A program made the position numbers and the translations under genes. From CSSED10-109M sp964349455 (lineage in GTDB: Bacteria; Bacillota_I; Bacilli_A; RF39; UBA660): a stretch of DNA of 15,684 nucleotides. The notes beneath the pieces were generated by a model, which made no database searches, was not told the DNA's origin, and saw only the letters and a program-made list of their open reading frames with translations. Location: positions 1-15,684 of the forward strand of contig CAYGGG010000018.1 of NCBI GenBank assembly GCA_964349455.1, in the 5' to 3' direction. Shown here one piece after another: positions 6,675-13,478 of the stretch. Position 1 is the stretch's first letter. The number at the start of each line of letters is the position of its first letter.

Positions 6675-6703
6675 TTGCTTATGTTTGAATAATTTAATAT
6701 AGG
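6675..6703 (+). promoter_or_regulatory. Restriction endonuclease promoter, back-to-back with methyltransferase promoter
   Basis: TTGCTT (6675-6680), 17 bp, TATAGG (6698-6703). The -35 boxes of the two divergent promoters are only 6 bp apart, so polymerases could compete. The predicted leader of about 58 nt carries a second GATC (6742-6745), 12 nt before the GGAGAG ribosome-binding site of the endonuclease gene. Confidence 0.5.
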
Positions 6704-6767
6704 TGTACTGTTATTTTAATATAAAAACTGATTAAATACAAGATCAAAATGAAAAAAGGAGAGTTTT

Positions 6768-8090
6768 ATGAATTTTAAATCTATAAATGAGTTATTAGAA
6801 TACACAAAAAATATTGTTGGGAAGACTTTTAAAGAAATAGATAAACAAAACCAATTAAAATCAAATTTAATAAAAGATAAAGGAATTTTTGGTAAAGTAA
6901 TTGAAACAGGCTTTTACGGTTATCCAAACAATAATAAGGCTGAAGCTGATTTTAATAATTTAGGAATTGAGTTAAAGGTTTCAGGATACATAAAAAATAA
7001 AAATGGAACGATATCAGCGAAAGAAAGGTTGGTTTTGAGTAAGATTGACTATAACTCAATAATAAATGAGGAGTTTGATTACAGTAAACTTCTTTTTAAA
7101 AATAAAAAAATACTTATTATTTGGTATGAATATGAAAGAGAAAAAAATGCAGAGGATTTTGTTATAACAAGTTATCAATTATATGATATGTCTGGGGATG
7201 AATTAATTATAAAAAATGATTATGAGATAATCCGTGAAAAGGTATTAAAAGGATTCGCTCATTTATTATCAGAAGGAGATACATCATATTTAGGCGCTTG
7301 TATTAAAGGGGCAACATCTAAAGACAGAACAACCCAACCGGCTTCTAATGTTCCGGCCAAGCCACGAGCTTTTTCATTGAAGAATTCTTATATGACTGGG
7401 GTTCTAAAAAGCATGAATTTAGTATTTAATGTTGATAATTTAGAATATAAAACTATTGAAGAATATGTTTTCGCCCAAATTCAAAAATATATTGGTCAAA
7501 CCCAGGTAGAAATTTATTACAATCTTACAGGTACTAAATATGTTGAAAGAATACCAAAAAATTTAGGTAAAATGATTTCTAATAAAGCGATTGGTAAGGA
7601 TAGCGAACTTCCTCAAAAAAATGATTTATTTTTAAAAACTAATTATATTATTAAGAATTTACCAGTAAATGATGTAGGGTATCCGTTGGAAAGAATGTCT
7701 TTTAGAAATTTAGCTTTAAGTGATTTTGTCGATAAATGGGAAGATTCAAATTGGAAAACATTTTTTGAAGAAGTTACGATAATAGTTTTATGTTATGAGG
7801 GCAATCATCAAATTAGAAATGGTTTTAGAGTTTTAAAAGAAATAAAAAAAATAACATTTAATGGAAATGATATTGATTTATTTGGTCGAACTTATGATAT
7901 GGTTAGAAATGCAATTATGAATAAAGATGTTTCAAAATTACCATATCCGAATAAATTCTTGGGACAAATTTTAGAAGTGGCTCCAAAAGGAATAAAGGAT
8001 GATGATGCATATAATAATTTTTTTAAAAAAGATGTTACTAAAGTTTGTTTTATGTTAAATAAAGATTTTCTTTTTAAAAAAGTAAAATAA
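6768..8090 (+). CDS. Sau3AI-type restriction endonuclease (GATC), MutH/Sau3AI family
   Basis: A 440-aa type II endonuclease of the Sau3AI family, expected to cut unmethylated GATC. The N-terminal MutH-fold domain has the catalytic set D61, E68, K70 in AEADFNNLGIELKVSG, with the same spacing as MutH D70/E77/K79, plus an upstream glutamate E46 in GKVIETG. The family block EGDTSYLGACIKGA is at 169-182, followed by KPRAFSLKNSYMT (198-210). The C-terminal half (about 225-440) corresponds to the second, MutH-like domain of Sau3AI that binds a second site and lacks catalytic residues. AAGGAG sits 6 nt before ATG 6768. It is divergent from its methyltransferase. It ends 4 bp before the second tRNA-Ala-like repeat. 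Family assignment is strong; the GATC specificity is inferred from family. Confidence 0.93.
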   Translation: MNFKSINELLEYTKNIVGKTFKEIDKQNQLKSNLIKDKGIFGKVIETGFYGYPNNNKAEADFNNLGIELKVSGYIKNKNGTISAKERLVLSKIDYNSIINEEFDYSKLLFKNKKILIIWYEYEREKNAEDFVITSYQLYDMSGDELIIKNDYEIIREKVLKGFAHLLSEGDTSYLGACIKGATSKDRTTQPASNVPAKPRAFSLKNSYMTGVLKSMNLVFNVDNLEYKTIEEYVFAQIQKYIGQTQVEIYYNLTGTKYVERIPKNLGKMISNKAIGKDSELPQKNDLFLKTNYIIKNLPVNDVGYPLERMSFRNLALSDFVDKWEDSNWKTFFEEVTIIVLCYEGNHQIRNGFRVLKEIKKITFNGNDIDLFGRTYDMVRNAIMNKDVSKLPYPNKFLGQILEVAPKGIKDDDAYNNFFKKDVTKVCFMLNKDFLFKKVK

Positions 8091-8094
8091 TTTG

Positions 8095-8251
8095 AGATAA
8101 ATGATAATACTTATTAATTCATATTCTTAATTAATATGGGTGTAGGTCCTAACCTGTTTTGCCGACCATTTAGGGAATTAGCTCAGCTGGCTAGAGCACC
8201 TGCTTTGCAAGCAGATGGGCCCAAGCGGGTTAAGTCCGCTATTCTCCACCA
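8095..8251 (+). repeat. Leader + tRNA-Ala-like repeat, copy B
   Basis: Second copy of the module at 912-1066, in the same orientation, starting 4 bp after the endonuclease stop codon. It shares the AGATAAATG...TTAATTCAT block, the GACCATTT just before the tRNA, and the GGGAATT...GCTGGCTAGAGCACCTGC body. The 7.2 kb between the starts of the two copies contains nine genes, including the whole GATC system. Confidence 0.7.
8172..8251 (+). pseudogene. Degenerate tRNA-Ala(TGC)-like sequence (copy B)
   Basis: 80 bases with recognisable acceptor (AGGGAAT/ATTCTCC, keeping G3:U70), canonical D arm (GCTC/GAGC), anticodon TGC in loop TTTGCAA, T stem AGCGG/CCGCT and encoded CCA. Defects: A1:C72 mismatch, C27:A43 mismatch, a variable region enlarged from 5 to 8 bases (TGGGCCCA, itself a palindrome), and T loop GTTAAGT, which lacks the near-universal TTC. 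It is unlikely to be a normal elongator tRNA. It may be a pseudogene or a tRNA-derived element. Confidence 0.6.
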
Positions 8252-8260
8252 TAGAAAAAT

Positions 8261-8286
8261 AAACCACTTCTAACAAGTGGTTTTTT
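8261..8286 (+). terminator. Rho-independent terminator after copy B
   Basis: A perfect 9-bp stem AAACCACTT (8261-8269) / AAGTGGTTT (8275-8283), loop CTAAC, with T's through 8286. It begins 9 nt after the tRNA-like CCA end and would terminate both read-through from the endonuclease gene and the tRNA-like transcript. Copy A has no counterpart. Confidence 0.85.
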
Positions 8287-8495
8287 AATGCATAAATATA
8301 AGTAAAAACATCATATAAAAATAGTAGTAATAATAGAGGGTGACTCCTGATTGACTCCGAGGGGAAAGAGGAATCGCGTGTTCAGAATTATTGTAGATCT
8401 TAATGTTTAAACGCAAATGAAAAGATAGAAGTCATCGGGATTAAAAAACCAGCAAAAAATTTTGTGTTTATGCGTTAAAATAAAAGTAACGAGCG
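8287..8495. other. Intergenic stretch with TGACTCC direct repeat
   Basis: No supported gene. A less AT-rich patch contains TGACTCC twice (8341-8347 and 8352-8358), followed by GAGGGGAAAGAGGAATCGCG. It is compositionally unlike the surrounding spacer and may be a remnant of transferred DNA or a small RNA. I see no clear fold. Confidence 0.35.
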
Positions 8496-8525
8496 TTAGA
8501 CATAAATAACTATTAATGATATAAT
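8496..8525 (+). promoter_or_regulatory. Promoter of the DUF3800 pair
   Basis: TTAGAC (8496-8501), 18 bp, and an extended -10 TG-A-TATAAT (8517-8525). It lies about 30 bp before the chosen start codon at 8557 and contains the ATG at 8524, which argues that 8524 is not the true start. Confidence 0.6.
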
Positions 8526-8556
8526 GAGAATGCATTTATGCGAGGGGAAGTGTGAA

Positions 8557-9264
8557 ATGAGATACAATATATATTGTGATGAAAGTTGCCATTTGCAAAA
8601 TGATAAAAACGATATTATGATTTTAGGGGCTGTTTTTTGTCCCCAAAAAGAGGCAAAGATAATAAATAGGGAAATAAGAAAAATAAAGGAAAAACATAAA
8701 ATAGGAGAAAAAGTAGAGGTTAAATGGCAAAAGGTGAGTAACAACAAAATAGATTTTTATATGGAAATAATAGAATTTTTTTTTAGTAACGAAAAGTTAA
8801 AATTTAGAGGTGTTGTTGCTTCCGGAAAACAAGGTTTAAAATTGGAACAATTTAATCTTACATACGATGCGTGGTATTATAGAATGTACTATTTATTGTT
8901 GAAGGAAATTGTTGATGTTGATAATGAATATGATATATATATGGATGTGAAAGATACGCTTGGTGGTGAAAAAATTAAAAAATTAAAAGAAGTTTTAAAT
9001 TGCACATTGTTTTCATTCTATGAAGAAGTGGTGAAAAAAGTTCAATTAGTTAGGTCTGATGAAATCGAAATTATTCAGTTAGCGGATATATTATTAGGAG
9101 CCGTAGCATATGTGAATAGGAATTTGAATAATAGCAATAATGCTAAATCCAAAGTAATAAATTTAATTTTTGAAAAAACAGGCCAAACGTTGAAGCATAC
9201 TACAACTCCTAAAATTAGGCATAATAAATTTGATATATTTCGTTGGGCTCCGCAGAGGTTTTAG
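8557..9264 (+). CDS. DUF3800 domain protein, 235 aa
   Basis: The start is ATG 8557 with GAGGGG (8542-8547) 9 nt upstream. The protein opens with MRYNIYCDES, the DUF3800 N-terminal acidic motif (D8, E9, S10; usually YxDES). It continues with EVKW (54-57), a central YMDVKD (128-133) and the C-terminal family block RSDEIEIIQLADILLGAV (166-183) with D176. Conserved acidic residues in this order fit an RNase H-like fold, which others have proposed for the family, but no biochemical role is firmly established. It is found in phages, plasmids and defence islands. The next gene begins 1 bp after its stop, so the two are translationally coupled and very likely work together. Confidence 0.85.
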   Translation: MRYNIYCDESCHLQNDKNDIMILGAVFCPQKEAKIINREIRKIKEKHKIGEKVEVKWQKVSNNKIDFYMEIIEFFFSNEKLKFRGVVASGKQGLKLEQFNLTYDAWYYRMYYLLLKEIVDVDNEYDIYMDVKDTLGGEKIKKLKEVLNCTLFSFYEEVVKKVQLVRSDEIEIIQLADILLGAVAYVNRNLNNSNNAKSKVINLIFEKTGQTLKHTTTPKIRHNKFDIFRWAPQRF

Positions 9265-9265
9265 G

Positions 9266-9748
9266 ATGAAAGAGTGTGAATATAGTAATTGTTGGTTAAA
9301 AGAGACAGGCGATTTAAATGAATTGGTTGAAGAAGCCTACGCATTATTTCAAACTTTCTTGAAAGATGATGCTTTTGTTTTTAGGGGAAAAAGGATAGAA
9401 TTCAATGAAGTGCCGGATATAATTTCGGGAAGAGAAGGTGGTTTCGAACACATTGCGACAGGAGAACAAAAACTGGGTAGAAAAAAGATTGCTTTATACA
9501 AAAGAAAAAGACTAGTTGCGGTGCCGTTTATTAAAATTATTATACAAAATTGTCTTGAGAAATCTTGTAATAATCTTAAAATTTTCCCAGATAAAAAAGA
9601 TGTTCTTGTTTGGTGCGAATCATTAGCTTTTTTAATTGTTTTAAGTGAAAGAAAAGATGTTTTTAAATTAATAACAGCATATGTTGTTGATAAATCACAT
9701 AAAAAAACAAGTGTAATAGCAAAAGCAAACAAAAACGATTCTTATTAA
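9266..9748 (+). CDS. Possible BECR-fold RNase-like protein, partner of DUF3800
   Basis: The start is ATG 9266, one base after the preceding stop, with AGAGG (9254-9258) 7 nt upstream; an overlapping in-frame ATG at 9230 is less likely. The 160-aa product has a helical N-terminus, then GGFEHIATGEQ (about 58-68) with H62, a basic run YKRKR (78-82), and three predicted strands: VLVWCES (113-119), FLIVLSERKD (122-131) and FKLITAYVVD (133-142). The order H / basic residues / VW / strand / LITAY resembles the barnase-EndoU-ColicinE5-RelE (BECR) RNase superfamily used by many toxins. This is my reading of motif pattern, not a confirmed family. Strict coupling with DUF3800 suggests a two-gene unit. 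It is closed by a strong terminator that begins inside its last codons. Confidence 0.55.
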   Translation: MKECEYSNCWLKETGDLNELVEEAYALFQTFLKDDAFVFRGKRIEFNEVPDIISGREGGFEHIATGEQKLGRKKIALYKRKRLVAVPFIKIIIQNCLEKSCNNLKIFPDKKDVLVWCESLAFLIVLSERKDVFKLITAYVVDKSHKKTSVIAKANKNDSY

Positions 9749-9761
9749 TAAGAATCGTTTT
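9732..9761. terminator. Strong, probably bidirectional terminator
   Basis: A perfect 14-bp inverted repeat AAAACGATTCTTAT (9732-9745) / ATAAGAATCGTTTT (9748-9761) with TA between. The stop codon TAA of the upstream gene lies inside it. A's on the left and T's on the right allow termination from both sides, serving the DUF3800 pair and any minus-strand transcript of the recombinase remnant. Confidence 0.85.
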
Positions 9762-9811
9762 ATCCGCTCCTTTAACACTTGGTCAATGAGACTACTATAA
9801 GTTTAATATAG

Positions 9812-9851
9812 TTTTTGATAAATGTCAAATTTATTTTATATTTATCAAAAA
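9812..9851. repeat. 12-bp perfect inverted repeat downstream of the recombinase remnant
   Basis: TTTTTGATAAAT (9812-9823) and ATTTATCAAAAA (9840-9851) are exact reverse complements, 16-nt spacer. It lies just 3' of the recombinase remnant, where terminators or attachment-site arm sequences often sit. There is no T run after the stem on the minus strand, so a plain terminator is less convincing. Confidence 0.45.
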
Positions 9852-9889
9852 ATTATAGGATAGAGATAAATAAATGTGGAACAATCCTT

Positions 9890-10195
9890 CTATAAATTAT
9901 CCAATCTCTCCGCCAACTTCCTTTGGGGAGCATCATAAAGATGACTATAAATGTTATAAGTAATAGTAATATCAAAATGGCCTAATCTTTTTTTAATGAT
10001 TAATGGATCCTGTTCTAAATAAGTTAATAAAGATACATGTGAATGTCTGAAAGCATGAATTCTAACATCTTTAACATTTGTTATTTTTTGATAATATTTA
10101 AAATTACGTCTTAATGTTTTTTTGGGTATTAATATACCATTAATTGAAAATAAAGGTGTATTTTTTTTGAAAACTTTTTGGGTTTTTATGGGAAC
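9890..10195 (-). pseudogene. Tyrosine recombinase (phage/ICE integrase), C-terminal fragment
   Basis: Reading the minus strand from 10195 to the TAG ending at 9890 gives about 101 codons of a tyrosine recombinase catalytic domain. It contains RIHAFRHSHVSLLTYL, holding the H-x-x-R pair, then KKRLGHFDITITYNIYSHLY, holding the LGH histidine and the nucleophile tyrosine in NIY, then a typical integrase tail ending AERLDNL. The frame is blocked by a TAA complementary to 10196-10198 and has no ATG. The N-terminal arm-binding and core-binding domains, and the first catalytic arginine, are missing. It is therefore a 5'-truncated remnant and cannot be active alone. It marks past insertion of a mobile element beside the DUF3800 pair and the type I restriction operon. 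Confidence 0.85.
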
Positions 10196-10339
10196 TTAGT
10201 TTATCATTTAAAAATGAATGTTTTGAGTGATTATTATAAATGTAAAAAAAGAGATATACCAATTGCAATGAGAATTAAGATATTTGTAAGAATAGCTAGT
10301 GGAAAAGAATGGTGTGCGAAAATATTATTAAAGTATAAA

Positions 10340-10663
10340 TTAATTTAGGAAATGTTTAGCTACATATCGAGGATATGTATATCCTGCAGAATAAACCAAT
10401 ATACCGTAGTCGTAGGCATTGCTATAAACAAGTAAACACGTCAGGTTGTCATTCTCGTCCATATGCATATTTGGAATGTTATATTCAATGAATTTTCTGC
10501 TTTTTTTAAAATCACTAATAAAATTCTTGAAATCATTTTTTTTGAGACAAATTTTCTTTGAAATTATATAATTTAGTTTTATTAAATATTCGGGGTATCT
10601 ATAAAGGGTTTCATTTAAGTCGGTTATATTGTCTGCTTTTCTATAAAAATATCCATATTTCAT
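10340..10663 (-). CDS. Small hypothetical protein, 107 aa
   Basis: I do not recognise this protein with confidence. The start ATG (complement of 10661-10663) has AAAGGAG 7 nt upstream and a good promoter at 10690-10718, so expression is likely. The N-terminal 60 residues are basic and rich in lysine, tyrosine and isoleucine. The C-terminal part has NMHMDENDNLTCLLVYS (about 65-81), then DYGILVYSAGYTYPRYVAKH (about 85-104), which looks like a compact beta-rich domain with many aromatics. There is no signal peptide or membrane helix. It lies between the recombinase remnant and hsdR on the opposite strand to hsdR, so it may be cargo of the former mobile element. Confidence 0.6.
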   Translation of the reverse strand: MKYGYFYRKADNITDLNETLYRYPEYLIKLNYIISKKICLKKNDFKNFISDFKKSRKFIEYNIPNMHMDENDNLTCLLVYSNAYDYGILVYSAGYTYPRYVAKHFLN

Positions 10664-10689
10664 TGTTTTTCTCCTTTCAGTTCGTTGTG

Positions 10690-10718
10690 ATGATAACTTA
10701 GAAAAACTTTACTATCAA
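10690..10718 (-). promoter_or_regulatory. Promoter of the 107-aa minus-strand gene
   Basis: On the minus strand: TTGATA (10718-10713), exactly 17 bp, TATCAT (10695-10690), then a leader of roughly 20 nt containing the AAAGGAG RBS. This is a near-consensus sigma-A type promoter. Confidence 0.6.
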
Positions 10719-10725
10719 GATAAAA

Positions 10726-10788
10726 AGACCATCTAAGGCATCATATTTTACTAATATTAAGGTTCAAATATGAAGCTAAAGATAGTCT
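10726..10788. repeat. Imperfect 23-bp inverted repeat in the hsdR upstream region
   Basis: Arm 10726-10748 and arm 10766-10788 are reverse complements at 18 of 23 positions (AGAC-ATCT-GC-TCATATTT conserved), with a 17-nt loop. An 11-bp direct repeat TTTACTAATAT (10747-10757 and 10798-10808) overlaps the loop start and follows the second arm. The structure could be a stem-loop RNA, an operator, or the scar of a small inserted element. Confidence 0.5.
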
Positions 10789-10890
10789 CTCTAAACATTT
10801 ACTAATATAGTTTAATTATACAAGTATATTGATAAAAGTAAATAGGTAACTTTAAGAATTTCTTTTATAATGTGAATATTCAAATAATTA

Positions 10891-10912
10891 TGCTATAATT
10901 TTGTTGTGGTGA
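10891..10912 (+). promoter_or_regulatory. Extended -10 promoter and RBS of hsdR
   Basis: TG-C-TATAAT (10891-10899) is an extended -10. Transcription would start near 10906, leaving about 12 nt before ATG 10918. The only Shine-Dalgarno-like sequence is GGTGA (10908-10912), complementary to the UCACC of the 16S tail and 5 nt before the ATG. The leader is unusually short. Confidence 0.5.
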
Positions 10913-10917
10913 ATAGT

Positions 10918-13464
10918 ATGAATAAAGAAGCTTTAGCAAGGATCAAAATTAATAAATTATTAGAAGATGCAGGTTGGAGATTTTTTGATAACAATCAAGG
11001 ATTAGCTAATATTCAGTTAGAACCAAACGTAAAATTGACCGAGCAAATGATTGATGATCTTGGCGAAAATTTCGAGGGCGTTAAAAATGGTTTTGTTGAT
11101 TACTTATTATTAGACGAAAATAATCGTCCTTTTATAGTTGTAGAAGCGAAAAAAGAGGGGACACATCCTCTTGAAGCAAAAGAACAAGCTAGAAAATATG
11201 CTCTACAAGAAAGAGCGAAATATATAATTTTAACTAATGGAGAAATGCATTATTTTTGGAATCTCGAAAAAGGGAATCCAGAACTTATTACTTCTTTCCC
11301 TAGTTATGAATCATTAAAGAATAGTAAAGCATTAACAGGAAATACAACCAATTTAATGGAAATGCAGATAGATGAGTATTATGTGGCTACTTCACAAGAG
11401 CCTTCTTTAACGCAAAGTAGTGCATGGAAATCAGAAGATAAAAAAATATTACTTGAATACTCTATATCGAAAGAAATAAGAGTCTTAAGGCATTACCAAT
11501 TATCGGCTATTAAAGCTATTCAAAATGCTATTAAAGATAATAAAACAAGATTTCTATTAGAAATGGCAACAGGGACTGGTAAAACATTAACGGCTTCCGG
11601 AATAATAAAAATGTTCATTAGAAGCGACATTGCTCATAGAGTATTATTCTTAGTTGATAGATTAGAATTAGAAAATCAAGCAAAAAAAGATATAGGCAGA
11701 TATTTATCAAAAGATGGGATTCGTGTAGAAGTTTATAAAGAAAACAAACAAAATTGGAATTCGGCTGATGTGGTAATTAGTACAATTCAATCTTTTACTC
11801 ATGATGATAAATATAAAAAAATATTCGACCCAACAGACTTTGATTTAATTATCTCAGATGAAGCTCATAGGAGCTTAGGGGCTTCTAATTTGGCTGTTTT
11901 CGAATACTTTATTGGCTATAAACTCGGATTAACTGCAACTCCTAAAAATTATTTAAAAGGCGTAAATTTTGACGATGCAGATCCAAGAGAGTTAGAACGC
12001 AGATTGATGTTATCAACATATCATATTTTTGGATGTGATAGTGGTAGTCCAACATATAGTTATACATTAAATGATGGTGTAAGAGATGGAATACTGATAA
12101 GCCCGACAATAGTGGATGCTAGAACGAATATAACTACTGAACTTCTATCTGAAAAAGGATTAATTATTAACATTGATTCAGATGAGGTTGAAGTAACTGT
12201 TAAAAGCCAAGATGGAAAAACAACAAAAGTATTTACTGAAAAAGGTTTTGAAAAAAAGTTCTTTTCTGATGCAACCAATGAAGTGCTATGTAAAACATTT
12301 ATGGAAAATGCTTTGAGAGATCCAATTACAAATGAAATAGGTAAATCTATTGTTTTTTGCGTAAATGTTCAACATGCAAGAAAAGTCACTGAAATATTAA
12401 ATATATTTGCTGAGCAAAAATTTCCGGGAAAATATAATTCTGATTTTGCAGTACAAATAACTTCTAATGTTCCTGATTCACAACAAATGACTATTAATTT
12501 TTCAAATAATAATTTAAATGGTCACACAAAATGGGTAGAAGATTATGATTCGAGCAAAACAAGAGTAGCTGTAACTGTTGGTATGATGACTACTGGATAT
12601 GATTGTCCAGACATATTGAATCTGGGTATATTTAGACCAATATATTCTCCTTCAGAATTTATACAAATAAAAGGTCGAGGAACAAGATTAAATACATTTA
12701 AATGTGACGAATCAATTGAAAAGAAAGTTACTTTTAAATTATTTGACTTCTTTGCTGTATGTGAATATTTCGAAGATAAATTTAAATATGATGAAAAAAT
12801 CGACCTTCCACGAATAGTCGAAACTATTGATGGTGACGGTGGTGACCCTACCATAATAGATAGAGTTATCAATAAAGGTTCTGACTCATTAATTACAATC
12901 GAAGAAGAACAAGTGCCAGAAATGGGTATGAAGATCGACAGAATGCTTTATAAAAACTTTGAAGATAAAGTAAAAGAAGATCCTAAAGTAAAAGAATATT
13001 TAGATAATCAAGACGTTGAATCATTAGAGTGGTATTTAAGAGAAAGTATTTTTGATAAACCAGTTGAATACTATAATGTGAAAAAACTTGAAAGATCTCT
13101 TGGATTAGATAGAAAATTAACCGTAAGGGAAATCGTTCTTAATTTATTGGGAATAGAACATGGATATAAAAATAAAACACAGAAATTAAAGGATGAATTC
13201 GAAAACTTTAAGTTATTAAATAAGGACGAGTTAGAAAAACATGCAGATAAAATAAGGGATATAGAGGGTGTATTTCAAGCTTATATTTTAAATGATGAGG
13301 TTAGAAACTGTGTAAGAAATAATAGTTTAGCCACATTATTTAATACTCCAATTAAGGATAACTTAAGAGCACTGGCGGGATTGTCAATTAGAAATAGAAC
13401 TGTATTACAATACATTCAAGATTATATATCTGAAAATGATATTAACTGTGATAATTTTAAATAG
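10918..13464 (+). CDS. hsdR: Type I restriction enzyme, R subunit (HsdR)
   Basis: An 848-aa motor and nuclease subunit, shorter than the classical EcoKI/EcoR124I HsdR (over 1000 aa) but usual for this DEAD/DEAH subfamily. The N-terminal PD-(D/E)xK nuclease domain has VDY (D61) and VVEAKK (E76, K78). The superfamily 2 translocase follows: Walker A ATGTGKT (217-223), DEAH (314-317), LTATP (338-342) and motif VI QIKGRGTR (583-590). The C-terminal 200 residues are helical and charged, as expected for HsdM/HsdS contact. ATG 10918 is preferred over two upstream in-frame GTG codons because GGTGA precedes it at proper distance. It heads the hsdR-hsdM-hsdS operon: hsdM begins 15 bp downstream. It cleaves unmodified DNA after ATP-driven translocation. 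Confidence 0.93.
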   Translation: MNKEALARIKINKLLEDAGWRFFDNNQGLANIQLEPNVKLTEQMIDDLGENFEGVKNGFVDYLLLDENNRPFIVVEAKKEGTHPLEAKEQARKYALQERAKYIILTNGEMHYFWNLEKGNPELITSFPSYESLKNSKALTGNTTNLMEMQIDEYYVATSQEPSLTQSSAWKSEDKKILLEYSISKEIRVLRHYQLSAIKAIQNAIKDNKTRFLLEMATGTGKTLTASGIIKMFIRSDIAHRVLFLVDRLELENQAKKDIGRYLSKDGIRVEVYKENKQNWNSADVVISTIQSFTHDDKYKKIFDPTDFDLIISDEAHRSLGASNLAVFEYFIGYKLGLTATPKNYLKGVNFDDADPRELERRLMLSTYHIFGCDSGSPTYSYTLNDGVRDGILISPTIVDARTNITTELLSEKGLIINIDSDEVEVTVKSQDGKTTKVFTEKGFEKKFFSDATNEVLCKTFMENALRDPITNEIGKSIVFCVNVQHARKVTEILNIFAEQKFPGKYNSDFAVQITSNVPDSQQMTINFSNNNLNGHTKWVEDYDSSKTRVAVTVGMMTTGYDCPDILNLGIFRPIYSPSEFIQIKGRGTRLNTFKCDESIEKKVTFKLFDFFAVCEYFEDKFKYDEKIDLPRIVETIDGDGGDPTIIDRVINKGSDSLITIEEEQVPEMGMKIDRMLYKNFEDKVKEDPKVKEYLDNQDVESLEWYLRESIFDKPVEYYNVKKLERSLGLDRKLTVREIVLNLLGIEHGYKNKTQKLKDEFENFKLLNKDELEKHADKIRDIEGVFQAYILNDEVRNCVRNNSLATLFNTPIKDNLRALAGLSIRNRTVLQYIQDYISENDINCDNFK

Positions 13465-13478
13465 AAGAGGTGAATATA

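Noticed and set aside
8524..8556. ATG 8524 as start of the DUF3800 protein
   Set aside because: It overlaps the predicted -10 box, and the DUF3800 domain begins right at MRYNIYCDES from ATG 8557, which has GAGGGG upstream.
10154..10327. Plus-strand open frame ending KILLKYKLI* as a small gene
   Set aside because: It overlaps the recombinase remnant on the other strand at its start, has no ATG with a ribosome-binding site and matches no family I recognise. It might be debris of another gene, but support is too thin.
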